From: Pseudoscleropodium purum
Taxonomy: Eukaryota > Streptophyta > Bryopsida > Hypnales > Brachytheciaceae
NCBI GenBank assembly: GCA_963969395.1
Contig: OZ017795.1
Location: 17,484,001-17,548,000 of the forward strand
Length of the DNA: 64,000 bases
Reading direction: 5' to 3'
The notes under the pieces are model-generated. The model searched no databases. It saw nothing but the letters and a program-made list of their open reading frames with translations, and was not told where the DNA came from. The translations under genes and the position numbers were made by a program. Of the stretch, positions 35,001-48,100 are shown piece by piece. Each line of letters begins with the position of its first letter. Within the stretch, counting starts at the first letter, position 1.

Positions 35001-36653
35001 TACTCCTATTTGTTGCAGTTGTCCAAGCTGGAATATCCATTCTTTCTGCTACCCACAATGCCTATCCCGCAAGTCCTCACAAAGCACAAGATCAATCTGG
35101 TGAAACTCTAGAGTCCATGAAGAACAGTGCACTCGATGAAGATGAACTTTTTGCGAGAGCTGCCTTAGCCCGTGAAGAAATGAGACGATTGAAAATGCCA
35201 AGGAATTATGGTGAAATCATGGAGAAAGAGGGATTTGAGGATGGTGATGTCATTGATGACTTCAAGTCAATGGCCAACGAAGACGATGATGATGATGATG
35301 AAGATGAAGACGTTGCTGACGATGTCAATGTGGATGACGCTGATTTAGAGGAGGAAGACGATGATTATTTTGATGATGATAACGAAGGTTTCGAAGGTGC
35401 TCGTGAGGTTGGGTTTACGGCACCGCCGAAAGGCTTCAAAGCTGAGGTCAATCTCGCCACCGTACAAATTTGGATGGGGCGTATCAATACAATTCAGGCT
35501 CTATTTGAATTAGATTTATCTGTGTACTATTTATCTTTTCAAGTCAATTGTTGGCATAGATGTGGAGAATTTCTATAGATCTCCTCAAGAATCTTTGCCA
35601 TCTGTGTTGATCATCACTGTTGCTTAGTTGACTTACTAGCAGTTTTACATGCTTTAAGCTCTCTTGGGAACGAATGCTTTTATTAATTATCTCAATCTAT
35701 TATTTTGAATTGTTGGTCCTGTTGCAGGTGTCCATGTTTGGCACAAATATTATGGCGGTAGAAACTTGGATCTCTGCTTCTGCGGTGGCTCACATCTATG
35801 GAAAGGACCCTCTTCAGGAAGATGACTACTTGTCTGTGAATGGGAGGGAGTATTCCCGACACACTATTATTGGTGATGGTGTTTCTGCTGAGATCTTGCG
35901 TACCTTCTCACTCTGTGTTTCTCGAGCACTCCCTGAAGTCGTCCGTGCTCTGCGTATCTCTGTTCCTTTGTCGACATTGGAATTGGCCTTGGTAAAGTTA
36001 ACCTTTCCTCTGCACTACTCGACTTGGTTTTTATCATAATGTATCCTAGTTCCAATGTTCCTGCTTCTACATCTGGGTTGCTATTCCCTTCTTCAATGTC
36101 TGCATAGTAAGACTTACCGGGTAATCAAACCATCTTTTTGGAACCTGATTGATCTGCATGAAAACCGCAATTACACAGGGTCGTTTAATCAAGACAATGA
36201 GTTTTGTTGAGGCATTGCCGCCATTTGGAACCAAACAGTGGCGAATGCTGGTGATTCTTCTATTGGATGCCCTGTCTATTCATCGGATTCCACGGTTGGG
36301 AGTGTACTTTTCCAACAATCGAACAATGCTGCGACAGGTATTTTATTTGATGAACTTCTCGTTCATTGATTTCTTTTGCTGTGACCTCTTAGAAATCCAT
36401 TTCTGGTATGTCGTTGCTGACCTTTTAGTATTGCTGAGGTAAATGCATCTTGTAGTCAAGTGAATGTGAGCACAGCTTTAGAACAATTTCTCCTGTGTTC
36501 GTAATGTGCATTGAATGGGCCTGGGATAAATACCATTTGTTTGAACAGGTGCTGGATTCCACGGGAACAAGTGAAGCAGAGTATGATGTTTTTCGTGACG
36601 TGGTACTCCCGTTGGGTCGGTCGCCAACTTTTGCAACACGCAGTGGTGGTTGA
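32026..36653 (+). CDS. RPAP2: RPAP2/Rtr1-family RNA polymerase II CTD phosphatase homolog
   Basis: Family members bind RNA polymerase II and remove CTD Ser5 phosphate, and in plants and animals assist polymerase nuclear import. Coding exons: 32026-33115, 33354-33668, 34232-34416, 34720-34921, 35019-35461, 35728-35991, 36179-36337, 36549-36653; 2763 nt, 920 aa. The N-terminal Rtr1 domain (about residues 25-145) holds the zinc ligands C74, C79 (CGYTRC) and C111, C115 (CSPSC). Middle: Ser-rich, basic and low complexity. Residues about 685-725 are strikingly Asp/Glu-rich. The C-terminal region (FGTNIMAVETWISASAVAHIYGKD, then VEALPPFGTKQWRMLVILLLDALSIHRIP) resembles the conserved plant RPAP2 tail. 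The ATG at 32026 is the first in-frame one. The exon 5 donor (ACC|GTACAA) is weak but is the choice that keeps frame. Converges with CCT4. Confidence 0.88.
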
Positions 36654-38066
36654 CTTATCATTCTGGCAAGGCTTTTTCACGTCAAGAAGGCATTTGTGTA
36701 CGGTACAAAGGGGATGATGGTTTGGACTCTATTCAAAGTCCGCTGTGGCAATTCATGCTTTCAAGTGGTAATTCATTTATGAGAAATACTTCTTATTGGT
36801 CTAAGGAAAACAGATGCTACTTACCAGTGCAAAGTAGACGAGCGAGTGCAGTGTTATGACGTCTTAGAGCATGTGCTTTCCGGGCGAAAGATTTGGCTCC
36901 ACGGGGTCCAAGTTACTTTGATTATTCCCATGACGCATTTCTGCTTCCTCTTGGGCCTACGTGTAAAATGGCTCGGCCTCTGCAGAGTGAATTGTACTCG
37001 GCTTTGTACGTCGCCTAAGAAATTCTATACTGAAGCTACTACTCAAGCATTTGTAAAGTTTGGTGCAATTTTATGCAAGCATCTCTGGCGGATTAGGGTC
37101 TTTACATGATCTTGATTTGCAAGTACAGTTTCAATCATACTGTACAGTGTGGTACTAGAAATCATCACTTTACGTGTTGCCTGTGATTTTATTCCATGCA
37201 ACTACAGTTGAAGTGGCATGCAGTATACACCCCAGTGACCCCACAGAATATCATATTCTGTTTTGGAGGCACAATGATTGATGAAGAATTTTTGTTGGAG
37301 ATGTTTGTGAACTGTTATGCAAGTGGTTGCATACAATTTGGAGGCATAATGAGTTGCATATAAACTTTCGAATTTATTCCAGGGACTTCAAAAAAATATT
37401 CGTAGTACCAAAAAGATCTACTTCCATGTGAAAAAAAAACTCTCATTACAGTTTTAAGGAATGAGATTCTTAGACATCTTTCAGCAGTGTCATGAAGCCA
37501 TTCACCGGGAGTTTCGACTGTAGAAGACACGAAGTCACTATCAGACAACAAGCAACCTTCACGGTTATAACCATGTGATACAAAGAACATTACCTTCAAA
37601 TTCTGAGTGGTGCAAACTTACATAAAATTGCACCCAACTTTTACAAATCCTGCTTCAGAAATATGCTTACCAACTTTGCCTTTAAGCCATATGATTGTAA
37701 CTCAAATAGATATGATAAGTGCAAAATGAACTGAATTCATCATTCATTCCTGTGGGAGCTCGTCCCTATTTGTTCAGGCCCACGACGTAGAGTTGGGGTT
37801 CTCTCGTTTTTCAACAGAAGAACAGCTAATATAGTCCGTCAAAGTGAAGTGCTTCATTTCTTGAAGCTTGATATCCATCTTCAACGAAATAAAGTGGACG
37901 TGTATATGCTTTGCCACCAGAGACCATAATCGATTTCCTCGTGACTCTTAAGAGCGTTCACAAACGACAATGAATTCCACCACAGGCAGTAAAAAGAGAA
38001 TCTATATCCAATTTCATATTTCACCAGTGAAATAAAACTAGTCATTGATTGAATAGTTGTCTAAAA
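36654..38066. other. Convergent intergenic region between RPAP2 and CCT4
   Basis: Contains the 3' UTRs of both genes. Short frames here have no motifs. A CTGTACAGTG word near 37140 recurs elsewhere in the window. No separate gene supportable. Confidence 0.5.
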
Positions 38067-41000
38067 TTACCGGGTGGAAACGATATCGTCAATCTTCAAA
38101 ATCATGCGTACACATTCTGTCGCTAGTGAAAGTGCACTAGTGCTCACGAGCAATGGCTGTACAACGTTTTCTTCCAAGATATTGGTAATTTGTCCCTTAC
38201 GCACGTTGATGCCCGTATTTGCCTGTAATTGCCATAATTCATATGAATTCTTAATCACCTAAATTTCGTAAACAAACCAGACAGGCATATTAAGAAAATT
38301 CTGAATGAGAAAACATACCTCGCCATTGGCATGTCGATTACGAAGCTCGGTCACAATGGCTATAGGGTTCAGACCAGCATTTTCCGCTAATGTGAAAGGA
38401 ATCACCTACACAATCAAATTGCAGAGGTTGAGAAATACAAGTAAATCTCAAAATTGGCACGGACAAGTAGTCAGGAACGGCATTAACAATCAGTTTTAAA
38501 TCTCAGAGAAAAGGTTCCTCAAAACTATCAGAAGTCAACAAATGGTTACAATAAAACATGAGGAACAAATTTGTTAACAAATTCCAAGAGGAACTTTTGA
38601 ATCTGTACTGAACATGAAAGATGTAAGGAAGACAGAATAACAATCACCTCCATCGCATCAGCAAAAGCGCGCACACAATAGCTTTCCATGCCGTGCAATG
38701 ATCTGGACCATATACCCAATTGCCTGGATACCTCAATCTCAGGTGCACCACCGCCTGTGCAAACCAAAAACATTAGTCCACTTGAGAGGACTGCGTCCTT
38801 CCCACGAAGGACTTTGCAGAGTCAACTGCATGCTTCCAGTACAAATTCTCTACAAAGTAAAATAATACGAAGTTCAAGCAATGTTATAATGACCGTAGAA
38901 GATACCTGCAATCAGGAACCGCTCATGAACCAGACACCTGATAACACATAATGCATCGTGCAGGCTCCGAGCTGCCTCATCAAGTACCTGACGCAAAGAA
39001 ATTAGGTGATTAGAAAGGGAACATAAACAAAGGCGATATCCTACTTAACATTCCCGAACTTTACAGCCCGACTTTGCGAAAAAAATAAATTAGAATCGAT
39101 GTCATACCAAAGCATTTGAGCCTCGAACGATGATTGAAACTGTGCGTCCCATATTCTTAATCCCAGTCACCTTCACAACCTAAAATATTCGGAATAAAGC
39201 CAAGAAATAGAAACAAAGTTGGTCAACAGCATTAACAGACACACGTATCTTACATCAGCACGATACTCTTCAAAACAATTCTAAACATAAACAGACTTTA
39301 CAAGGACCAACAAAGTCAATAACTACTAACCAAACACAAGCATCTAAGGAAAGAGAATAAAGTTTTACAGAAAACCATCATACGACAAGTAAAGCTAAAT
39401 AGATTGCTGCCATAGCTAACCTAGGCCTGAAATGAGCAATATGTTAAACGCCATGTGTGCCACATTAAACTAGAAGTTATAAGGATACGAGAATTACCCG
39501 CCCATTACCAACAGATACCTCCTCAACCAGGTCAGCATGTCCAAGCTTTTCAGCACGAAAGTGTTCAATGTTTGCAATAGGCAGACAATTCAAGGTTTTG
39601 CTAATGAACTCAATGTCTTCTCGCTCCACATCTTTGATAACAAGAATCTTTGCCTTAGCAAGGTAATGTAACGACAGGTCCGTTACTGCATCTCGCAATA
39701 TACTCTTCTGTACTAACAAGACATTGCATCCTGTTGCCCGGATCTTCTTAATCATACCTAAGATATAATTCCTCTCCTCCTTGAGGATCCTGTCCATCTA
39801 CAAATGTAGATATAATTTCAACCAAAAAGATGTCGTTAGAAGCAAAACAACAGCAAGATAAAAATATTAGAATGATCCATGAAAAAAACTGTCGTCGAAA
39901 AAACCTTACTTGCGTATAATCGGACACGACAACACTCTGCTCGATATCAGTTTTGGGAGGAGAAATCTGAAACTGAATCAAAGCGATCTTTGCATTTTCT
40001 ATGCGTGTTGGTCCACCAGCTGTATGACTTGCTTTGTGGTCGAATACAAGGCCCTTTACCATCTCCGTATCATCAACCTATCAAACACACAAACGTTATA
40101 TTTCTTAGGATAGAAACTACGATTTCAAATCAGATAGTAACAAGTCAAAAATAGAAGTCAAAGGAAATACGGTACGCAAAGTCTTTCAAAACTTACCGTT
40201 CCCCCCAGCTTCCTCAAAACTTTGATATCTCGAAGGTCGACACTGTCGGGTCGATCAAGATCACGCACATTAAGCACTGCATCAACTGCTAGCGGTGCGA
40301 GCAGGGATGAATATTGGCTGACAACCTGCATGCACTCCGCTGAGTCCGGGGGAGGATGACTCACATCGCAACACAGCAAGTAACCCCTAAAGGACCAAGA
40401 AAACCAATTTGGGTTTCAAAAAAATTATGCAGTTTTGAGTAGGGCACACGGGGACTTTCTTTTGTCCAATTTTATTCATTTTTTGAGGAACAGATGCAAT
40501 GTGCTTCACTGATTCTGCTAATATAAAAACATGTCCCATCTGAATTGTATCTTTCACAATATAATCGATCGAAATGGCCATCTTAAAACCACGAATCCTT
40601 GGCCATAGGGGTAAAATAAAAAACAATTAGATACTAGACAGTGTTTAACCCTTGAATCAACATAAAGTCAGAGGCACAGATGGCGGAGCGAATGCATCAT
40701 TTGAGCTTTATACCTTACTGTTTAGGGAAGTGCTTGCAATTTTAACAAGCTGGTCTTGATCAGTAAGACCCACTGGTATCGCCATAGATTTAATGACCTG
40801 CAATGCAAAACATCAAATCAGCAGATTGCGTGGATAAATTTTAATGACGAATCACTCACTATTTCTAAGCTAGATACAGAATAAGGCTTTGCATCTGCTT
40901 TCGAAAGTGCCATCCATCAGAGGAGAAGCTGGAAAATGGTGAAGTAATTGAGTAGCTGCGTCTAACAACGGTTTCACCCGTGACTATTGAAGAAAAGTCA

Positions 41001-42231
41001 GATACCTAATCTCACCTCAACAGCTTTCTCAGAGGCCTTGTGAAGCGCCTCTGAGATTGTGGTGGGATGAACACCTTTGCCCAGAAGATTCAAACACTGC
41101 TTCAACAAAGCTCCTGCTAATACGACGACTGCAGAGTGGAAACACCAACATGTATCAGCAAAAGGGCATGGGCCATCTGTAATCCCTGCTTAACCCCCAA
41201 AGGCTTCTATCCTCCTTCAGTCTTGAAGATTTGCAATAAGCCCTCATTAAATGCAACTTGAAGGAATAATTTGGAGTTGATCTATGAAAATAGGTTGTAG
41301 GTTATTAATTCTAAATTGTATCTGTTTAAAGGCCAAATCTACCATTTCTATCACCAATATTTTGATATATAATCTTGAACTTTAAATTCAAAATTCCTTT
41401 TAAAAATGAGTACAAAAAATGTATTGACATTTTTTGTGGAAATCGTTTGGAAAAGGTTTGGAATGTGCGGTGATTTCATAGGTTCAAGCAACAAATGAAA
41501 AGGTTTGGAATGTGCTTGGACCTATGAAATCATTTTCCGATGGTCACTTTCGAACTCAGTCACAATTTCACATCCTTCTTTTCCCTTAGTTCCAGTGAAA
41601 AATAAATTCCGATAATGTCCGATATGACCAAAACATATTAGAGTAACCTCGCCAAACTCTTTTCAAAATTCTTTTTGGCATTGAACAAATCTCCCGGCTG
41701 TGAGTTATAAATGTTTGAGCCTTTAATGCTCAATTGAACTCCAGTGTTGCTACATCTGTAACCGCTAATCGAGTCAATTGAACTCCAAATAATGAGGTAC
41801 CTGTGGTCGTCCCGTCTCCAGCAACAATGTCTTGTGATTTCGATAGCTCAACCAACATCTTAGCTGCAGGCTGCACGACTTCCATCTACAGAATTCCAAA
41901 AACCAGACAGACAATGAATACATGCTCTCACCATTACCAGATAACCTAAAACGCGAAAAAGCCTAAAAATTGCGAAAAAATATTTAAAATTGCGAAAAAT
42001 TCAGAAGCGCGGGCGTACCTTGTCAAGAATGGTGGCCCCATCGTTGGTGATGATCACATCCCCGGTAGCAGAGGACAACATCTTGTCCATACCGCGAGGG
42101 CCCAAGCTGGTGCGCACAGCATCGGCGACAGCCTTGGCTGCCACCATATTGACTTGGCGGATGTCATCTTTCCGCTTCGTGTCCACGTACATCTCAGTGT
42201 TGCTTCGCGCTTTCATTGCAGGACCTGGCAT
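38067..42231 (-). CDS. CCT4: T-complex protein 1 subunit delta (chaperonin CCT4)
   Basis: Subunit of the cytosolic CCT/TRiC chaperonin, which folds actin, tubulin and other proteins using ATP. Coding exons on the - strand: 42231-42019, 41885-41801, 41128-41016, 40797-40714, 40325-40197, 40077-39910, 39797-39498, 39179-39108, 38987-38906, 38754-38648, 38405-38319, 38222-38067. The sum is 1596 nt, giving 531 aa, the usual length. Group II signatures: [12 protein letters not shown] and ITNDGATIL in exon 1, [10 protein letters not shown] (GDGTT at about 94-98) across exons 2-3, and GGGAPE at about 416-421. The equatorial C-terminus [11 protein letters not shown]...MILKIDDI is intact. The start [10 protein letters not shown] fits delta subunits. 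All junctions are GT-AG. Intron 2 (41129-41800) and intron 4 (40326-40713) carry repeat material. Confidence 0.95.
40380..40614. mobile_element. Possible small TTAA-type element in CCT4 intron 4
   Basis: The left edge TAACCCCTAAAGGACCAAG matches the terminus of the 44174 element. The right edge, ending CCATAGGGGTAAA, is a weak inverted partner. The flanking TTAA is not preserved. Low-confidence assignment on terminal similarity alone. Confidence 0.3.
41471..41532. repeat. Hairpin in CCT4 intron 2
   Basis: TGATTTCATAGGTTCAAGCA (41471-41490) pairs with TGCTTGGACCTATGAAATCA (41513-41532) with two mismatches and a 22-base loop. A direct repeat AAAAGGTTTGGAATGTGC (about 41451 and 41499) overlaps it. 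Confidence 0.65.
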
Positions 42232-43194
42232 TGTGGAACTGATGAACCAGAATGCAAAATTACGCAGATGAGAGGAGATTCTAAAGGCGATGCACCATAG
42301 CCAATGTCAGCCCTGCGAGGGTAAAACCTTCCTGAAGAGCTCAGGAAACCCTAATCCGCTTAAACCCTAGCGTTTTAAAAGCCAATCTTCCTCTTCGTCT
42401 TTCTACTGTAGTTCCAACTGTTTTTCTGGCTCTGTAACTGAAAATTGGGCCACATAATTATGAAGCCCACTTGGCTTCGGAATACCGGTATTCAAGTATA
42501 CTGAATCCGGTGGTCAGGGTTGAAAAAAAATCTAAAAAAAAAAGTAAAATATTGTGGATATCAATTTTTCGAAAAAATTAATTAATTGTGGAAAAAACGA
42601 ATATTGTGAAATATTTGTGAAATATTTCTAGTTTTCAGCAAATTAAATAATTATTCAATAGGGAATGTTGAACTTGCCTTCTGCGTATGGTATATTCAAC
42701 TTTCTATTTTATAAATTTAAGTTATTGCATGAGCCTATATGTTAATATTTTTTTGGCATTTCAAGTGGTACTAAAGGAATATTGGTCTTTTTCTCATCTC
42801 AAAGTTGAAGGAAAAAATGATAAAAAGCTAACCGATAAAGAAATCAACTCAATGAGATTAGATTGCAAAAATTACATTGTGTTTGTCAATTTGATTATGA
42901 CATAGTTTGAATAAGAAACCAAATGCAATTTAGAATAAAAATTAGAAGAGGGGTCAAATCACTGAGGGCAAAATTTCATAAGTTAGGACTTCCTCCTTGA
43001 CTTCTTCAATAAAGCCAAAATCACAGTACAATTGTTGCACTAAAGGGATGGAGCTATCATAAAGATTGAACAGTCAACCTCAATGCATTCATTACCATCT
43101 TCAAATTCCTCATCAACTTCGTAGCCTTACCACTTCATATCTCTAAAAGCATCACCATTGTAAACAGGCAAATCCCCATGGTTTGAGTGACGGC
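42232..43194 (-). promoter_or_regulatory. CCT4 upstream region and AT-rich DNA
   Basis: 42232-42480 is the likely CCT4 leader and promoter (balanced composition, AAACCCTA-type words TTAAACCCTAGCG and GAAACCCTAAT, which resemble plant telo-box promoter motifs of housekeeping genes). After 42500 it is AT-rich and featureless. Confidence 0.45.
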
Positions 43195-43500
43195 AATGAT
43201 CCTAGTGAGTTGAAAGGACTCGATGAACTAGAACCTGTCTTCATCGTAGGTAGTCAAATCTCCAAGAGAAAATGACAACTTTAGTGAGTTGGAAGTGCTC
43301 GATGAGTTAGGACCCCTCTCCATTGTATGTAGTCGAATCTCTTCAAGGAAATAACAACCTTGGTGAATTGGAAGGGCTCAATGAGTTGGACCCCCCTCCA
43401 CCACAAGTAGTCTAATTCCTACAAGAAAGCAATGGCTCACAACCTAGTGAGTTGGAAGGACTCGATGAAATGATACCCCCTCTACTATGCTTTGCAATGT
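43195..43500. repeat. Four imperfect tandem repeats of about 80 bp
   Basis: The core (A/G)GTGA(G/A)TTGGAAGGRCTCGATGA recurs at 43204, 43283, 43362 and 43445 (spacing 79, 79, 83). Within single units a frame would read like SELEGLDEL, but the period is not a multiple of three and stops interrupt it, so it is non-coding or long decayed. Confidence 0.7.
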
Positions 43501-43548
43501 AAGTATGTTTGTCTTTCCATTTCTAGTAGTTCAATACAACTCAAATGG

Positions 43549-43829
43549 CATTAGATGTTTTTTCAAGGTCTAGAGGGCCATCTGGACTTGTTCCCAGTGT
43601 TGTTCCCTGAGCAGTCTAGGAACATCCGCTGTCAGATTCTTTTTTTTTTAATCATTTTAATGCCAAAAAATTTTGAAATTAAAAAAAATTAAAATTATGG
43701 AAAAAATTAAAATTAAAAAGTGACGTGGTAGTCGATGTGCCACGTCATGTAGCTACTGCGGGGTAGTGGGAACCCAACTGAGTGTAGAGGAACTTACAAT
43801 CCTCTTGGGAGATGAAAGCTCATCTAATG
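43549..43829. mobile_element. CATTAG-ended MITE, copy 4
   Basis: The ends CATTAGATGTTTT and CATCTAATG form an inverted pair. The interior matches the family (GGGCCATCTGGACTTGTTCCC, CCGCTGTCAGATTCTTTT) with a perfect internal TGACGTGG ... CCACGTCA pair. Confidence 0.7.
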
Positions 43830-44173
43830 TTTGTATTTAATTCACATCCAAATTTGAAGCTCTACACATAGTCATGCTGAAGCAAAGCAACTCTTCCCTC
43901 TTTACTTATTGCCCTGCCACTATGAGAAAAGACATTTCCCCCCTAAAAAAACAATGAAAAGAACACATATTTGGTCAATTCCAAGCTCAAACAAAAACTC
44001 CCCTATTGACTCTGAACTAAAGTATCTTAGGAAAAATGTGGTGAACCAAGTGCTAAGAGAATTGCACTCCAACTGATAATATAAGCTATTTTTGCTTCTA
44101 GGCCAAAGCATAGAGTTCCAGCCAAGGATACCATGCAAGATTAGATATACTCTAAGCTAACATTCTTGCTCTA

Positions 44174-45110
44174 TTAACCCCTAAAGGACCATTGTCCTTT
44201 CAGAGGACAAATGAGATTTCAGGCAAGTACCTATGAGCTGAATTGTTGTTGTGATTTTTTGATACTTTTTATGAAGATAGAAAAATTGATAAGCTTTATG
44301 AGAGCATAATTTTTTTCACAATCGGTGCCTAGGAACAATAGTTATGACCAAATAAGTTCAAACGAGGGGACGGGGGGCAATCTGGGCAGCAAAAAAAGAA
44401 TTGCAAAAATTTGAATCTTTTTTTTAAATATTTTTTTCCTTGTAGATTATATTTATTTCTATCCGAAAAGCTTTGATTCATTTCATTTGGATTTGTTATG
44501 AGAAAGTAATGGACATTCTTGTTTTTTGGGTAGTTAGAGCATCTTCTTGAAAAAAATAACTTGTAGGATTCATTTCTGAATGTAATTTTTAAAAATTAAA
44601 ATTTTTATTTATTTTGCATGGTTTAGTTTATTTTCTAGAACAATCTCACCATTGGAATTAGTGCATTTAAATTCCATATAAAATATATGAATATTTTAGA
44701 TTTTCCTTCTATCTCGTGCCTACTTCTACTTAACAATTTTTTTAAGAATGAAAATTAAGTTTTTTTGAATTAATTTTTTTCCCCACACTCTCAACTTAAT
44801 TTTCCACTGTAAATATTTAAAGCTCAAAACTCTATAGTGCAAAAAATTTTAGTTAAGAATGTTCAAAGTCAAAAAATCCAGTCCCTCAATGTGCTAAAAT
44901 ACTTGTTTTTTCCACTTTAAACACAAATATCTCGCAATTTGTGAGGTGAAAAATTCTGAAATTTTTTCCACACTTTTTTATACTAGTGAGGTGTAAGATA
45001 CTACAGTTATATGTGGAAAAAAAAATTAAATTTTTTTTTACTCTTTGCTATAGAATGGCAGTTTTCAGTGTTTTTTGGTAGAAAAAAGGCCTCGATCCTT
45101 TAGGAGTTAA
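44174..45110 (-). mobile_element. TTAA-bounded DNA element, 937 bp
   Basis: Left end TTAACCCCTAAAGGACC, right end GATCCTTTAGGAGTTAA, an inverted pair bounded by TTAA. In reverse orientation it aligns along most of its length with 8302-9224, for example AGGCC-TTTTTTCTACCAAAAAACACTG-AAAACT near its right end. No coding capacity. Two full-length relatives of similar size argue for a real transposon family. Confidence 0.65.
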
Positions 45111-48100
45111 GAGAGCTTGTCTCACAATTCAATATGAGTGAAGATTGGTTGAATGGTCTTATGTTAGACAAGATTTAAGGCAAAAGGAGGGTTGTTTCAG
45201 GCCTATTCTCCTTGCTATGAACCATAGTATGCCGCCATAATTTTAAATAAGTTAAAAATTTAAAAACTAAAAAAAATCAATTTTAAATATAATAAAAATA
45301 ATAATTTTAAAAATATTTTTTTAATATTATCTGAAGTGGAAGTCATTGTACCATGTCAAACAACTACTATAGTTGGATTCCCATAGATTGGAAACTTGGG
45401 GGAACTTGTAGCCCTATAAAGAAGGTGCATCTCTTCTAATGTTAATTTCTTTACCCAATTGTTCCATCTTCTTAAAGAGCACCACATGTCTACTACTCTT
45501 TCCAAACACTACAAAAAACAAAGATTTTCACTTAGAATAGGTTGAATTAGTTTGCATTGGATCCTTCCTCTTGATAAAAAAGTAAAACCATAGAGGGCTT
45601 GAAACATGCTCATTGTATTTAAATATTGGGCATATGTAGTGGTATTTTAGGATTATTCTAATGTATTAGAGTGTTTTTTCAAAATTCAGTTTGATCATTT
45701 GAATAGGAAGAAATTAAATTTAAAAATGAGCCTAATGAAATAAGGTGAAGAGTCCCCAAATTTTAGAGATAACATTCAAATTATACAAAGTTTAAAATAA
45801 CACATGTTTTAAAAGTAAAGGAGAGAGTAAGAAAGTCACCGTAGCACAAAAAAAATAATTACCAACAAATACCTTTTTTTATTTCAATGCAAATTCAATA
45901 GAATAAAATCAAAATGTTCTTACAACTACAGAATTTTAAGTTGTACAATTGCTTGGGAATTTTGAAACTTGAGATCAAATTTTGAAATTTATTTTTTCTA
46001 TTTCTTTAAATGTATTTTCCTACACAAAGAAATTTAAAATTTAAAAATCAAAATAATATAATATTTAATTTTAATTGCCAAAAGATAAATTTAAATGATA
46101 CAAAGTATATGTGTCTTTTTCACAATTTTATTCCATAAAAGCCAACAAACCAATCATTTGTTGCTACTTCAAATGATAAATTTACATACAGTTATAATGA
46201 GTATTATTCAAATTTTCACTACATAGATATATTCAAAATGTGATCCTTGGCGTTTTTTCAAACTTCAAAACTTCAAAAAATCATTAAAAAGAAAGTCATT
46301 TAATAGTGCAATTACTCTTTGTCTTAGACTTCTAAAGCCTTTATTGGTTTCCTTAATATTTAGGAAAAATTAAGCCTTTAGCAAAATTAAAGTTTAATTT
46401 ATTAAATCATATTAATGCAAAAAAATTGAGCATATAATTTTAGATATAAATAAATTATATAAATCTCAAAGAGTTGATAAAAACAATTACATATTCTAAT
46501 TTGATATATTCAAGGAAATTCTTTTGTCTAAATTATATCTTATTTATTAGTTAGGCAATTCTATATTACATTCTACTTCTTTAAATATTGACTATAAAAA
46601 TTATTTATAAATTTGATTTTCTTTATTTTTTGATGAATTTTTTTCATCATAGTATTTATCTTATTTTGAATTTAATTTAGACCAATCATATTTTCTTATA
46701 GCCTTAATTTCCAATATTTTATTAATCTCTTCTTTCATTTTTTATACTTCCTTGTATCATTCAAATGTTATTTTGATTTTTTTTTCATAATATTTATATC
46801 TCATATTATGCTTTTAAAAAAATTCTAAATTACTAGTTTGTCAACGAGCTCTACAAGTCTTTTGTTGTAATCTTATTTTCCAAAAATCCTACATCATACA
46901 AATATTTTTATGTCTTTATTCTTTCCTTGTAATCTTGTATTAATTTTTCCTAATCCTTGCTTGTGTTATTTGCTTAATTTTCTATTGAGACTTTAATCTT
47001 AGAGTTTACCAATATTTAATTTACAAGGACTTCATTCTCAACAAAACCTTTGAATTGGACAATTTTTTCTCATGATTGACCATTCTCTAAAATTTGCAAA
47101 AAAACACAATCCAATATTAAATGATTGTAATTTTATAGTCAAGTGCTACACTTTAAATGGCATTCTAGTGATTCTAATATCTATTTAAGAGGGGATTGTT
47201 TTTAAATTCCTAAAGGCCTATGAAGATTGAATTTGTCTTTAAATTTTCAATTGCAAGTGAAGATCATATTTTGTAATTTTTATAATAGACTATGCGTTTG
47301 AAGAATGACAAATTTAGCACATGACACACTTATTGGATTTTCAAAATTTGCATACAAATATTATTTTAAAATTATAGTAGGAAAATATTCTTTCAATAAG
47401 ATATGAATAGACAAGTTTAACTAAGATTTTAGCTTAGATCTCAAGTTTAAAATTCCATTAACATCTAGAAGCCTTTGATATTTTGGATGGGTGTTGTTAT
47501 AATTAAATGGTGAGGCAAAAAACTTTGCAATGTATGTTTATAGTTATTGACAAAGAAGAAATGCAAGATTGTGTGGAGCAAGTTGAATTTCTCTCTCTCT
47601 CTACATATAAGAATTTGGGCAAACTAGATCAACTTTTTTCCAAAAATTTTAAACCCTTTTAATGTTTTGTTTAATAACCAAGCTCCTAGGAAGTTGTGAT
47701 ATATGTTAGTTAAATTAGTCTCAAAGATTCATTGAGTATTAAAATACTAGTACATTTTAAATTTAAATTAAGCACCAAAAGAACTTATATATAACTCATA
47801 GCCAACTTTTTGTAATTATGCTTAGTTGAATGTCAAATTGGATGAGTTTAAAAAAAATTATTGAAATTATATATTGAAAAAAATATTGAAATTATTGAAA
47901 TTCATATTGAAAAAGAATTGATTCCCATTAATGACTTCATAAGAAAATTCTAGGACAAATTTGGATGAAATTGGTCACATTATTGAAAAGAATATTTTAT
48001 GAAATACTTCAACAAGGATTTCATTAGGGACCATAGGACTTTAATATTGGTTCTTTTTAGCTCATATTTGCCCTAAGTGTCTTTTTGCCAAACCAATGTT

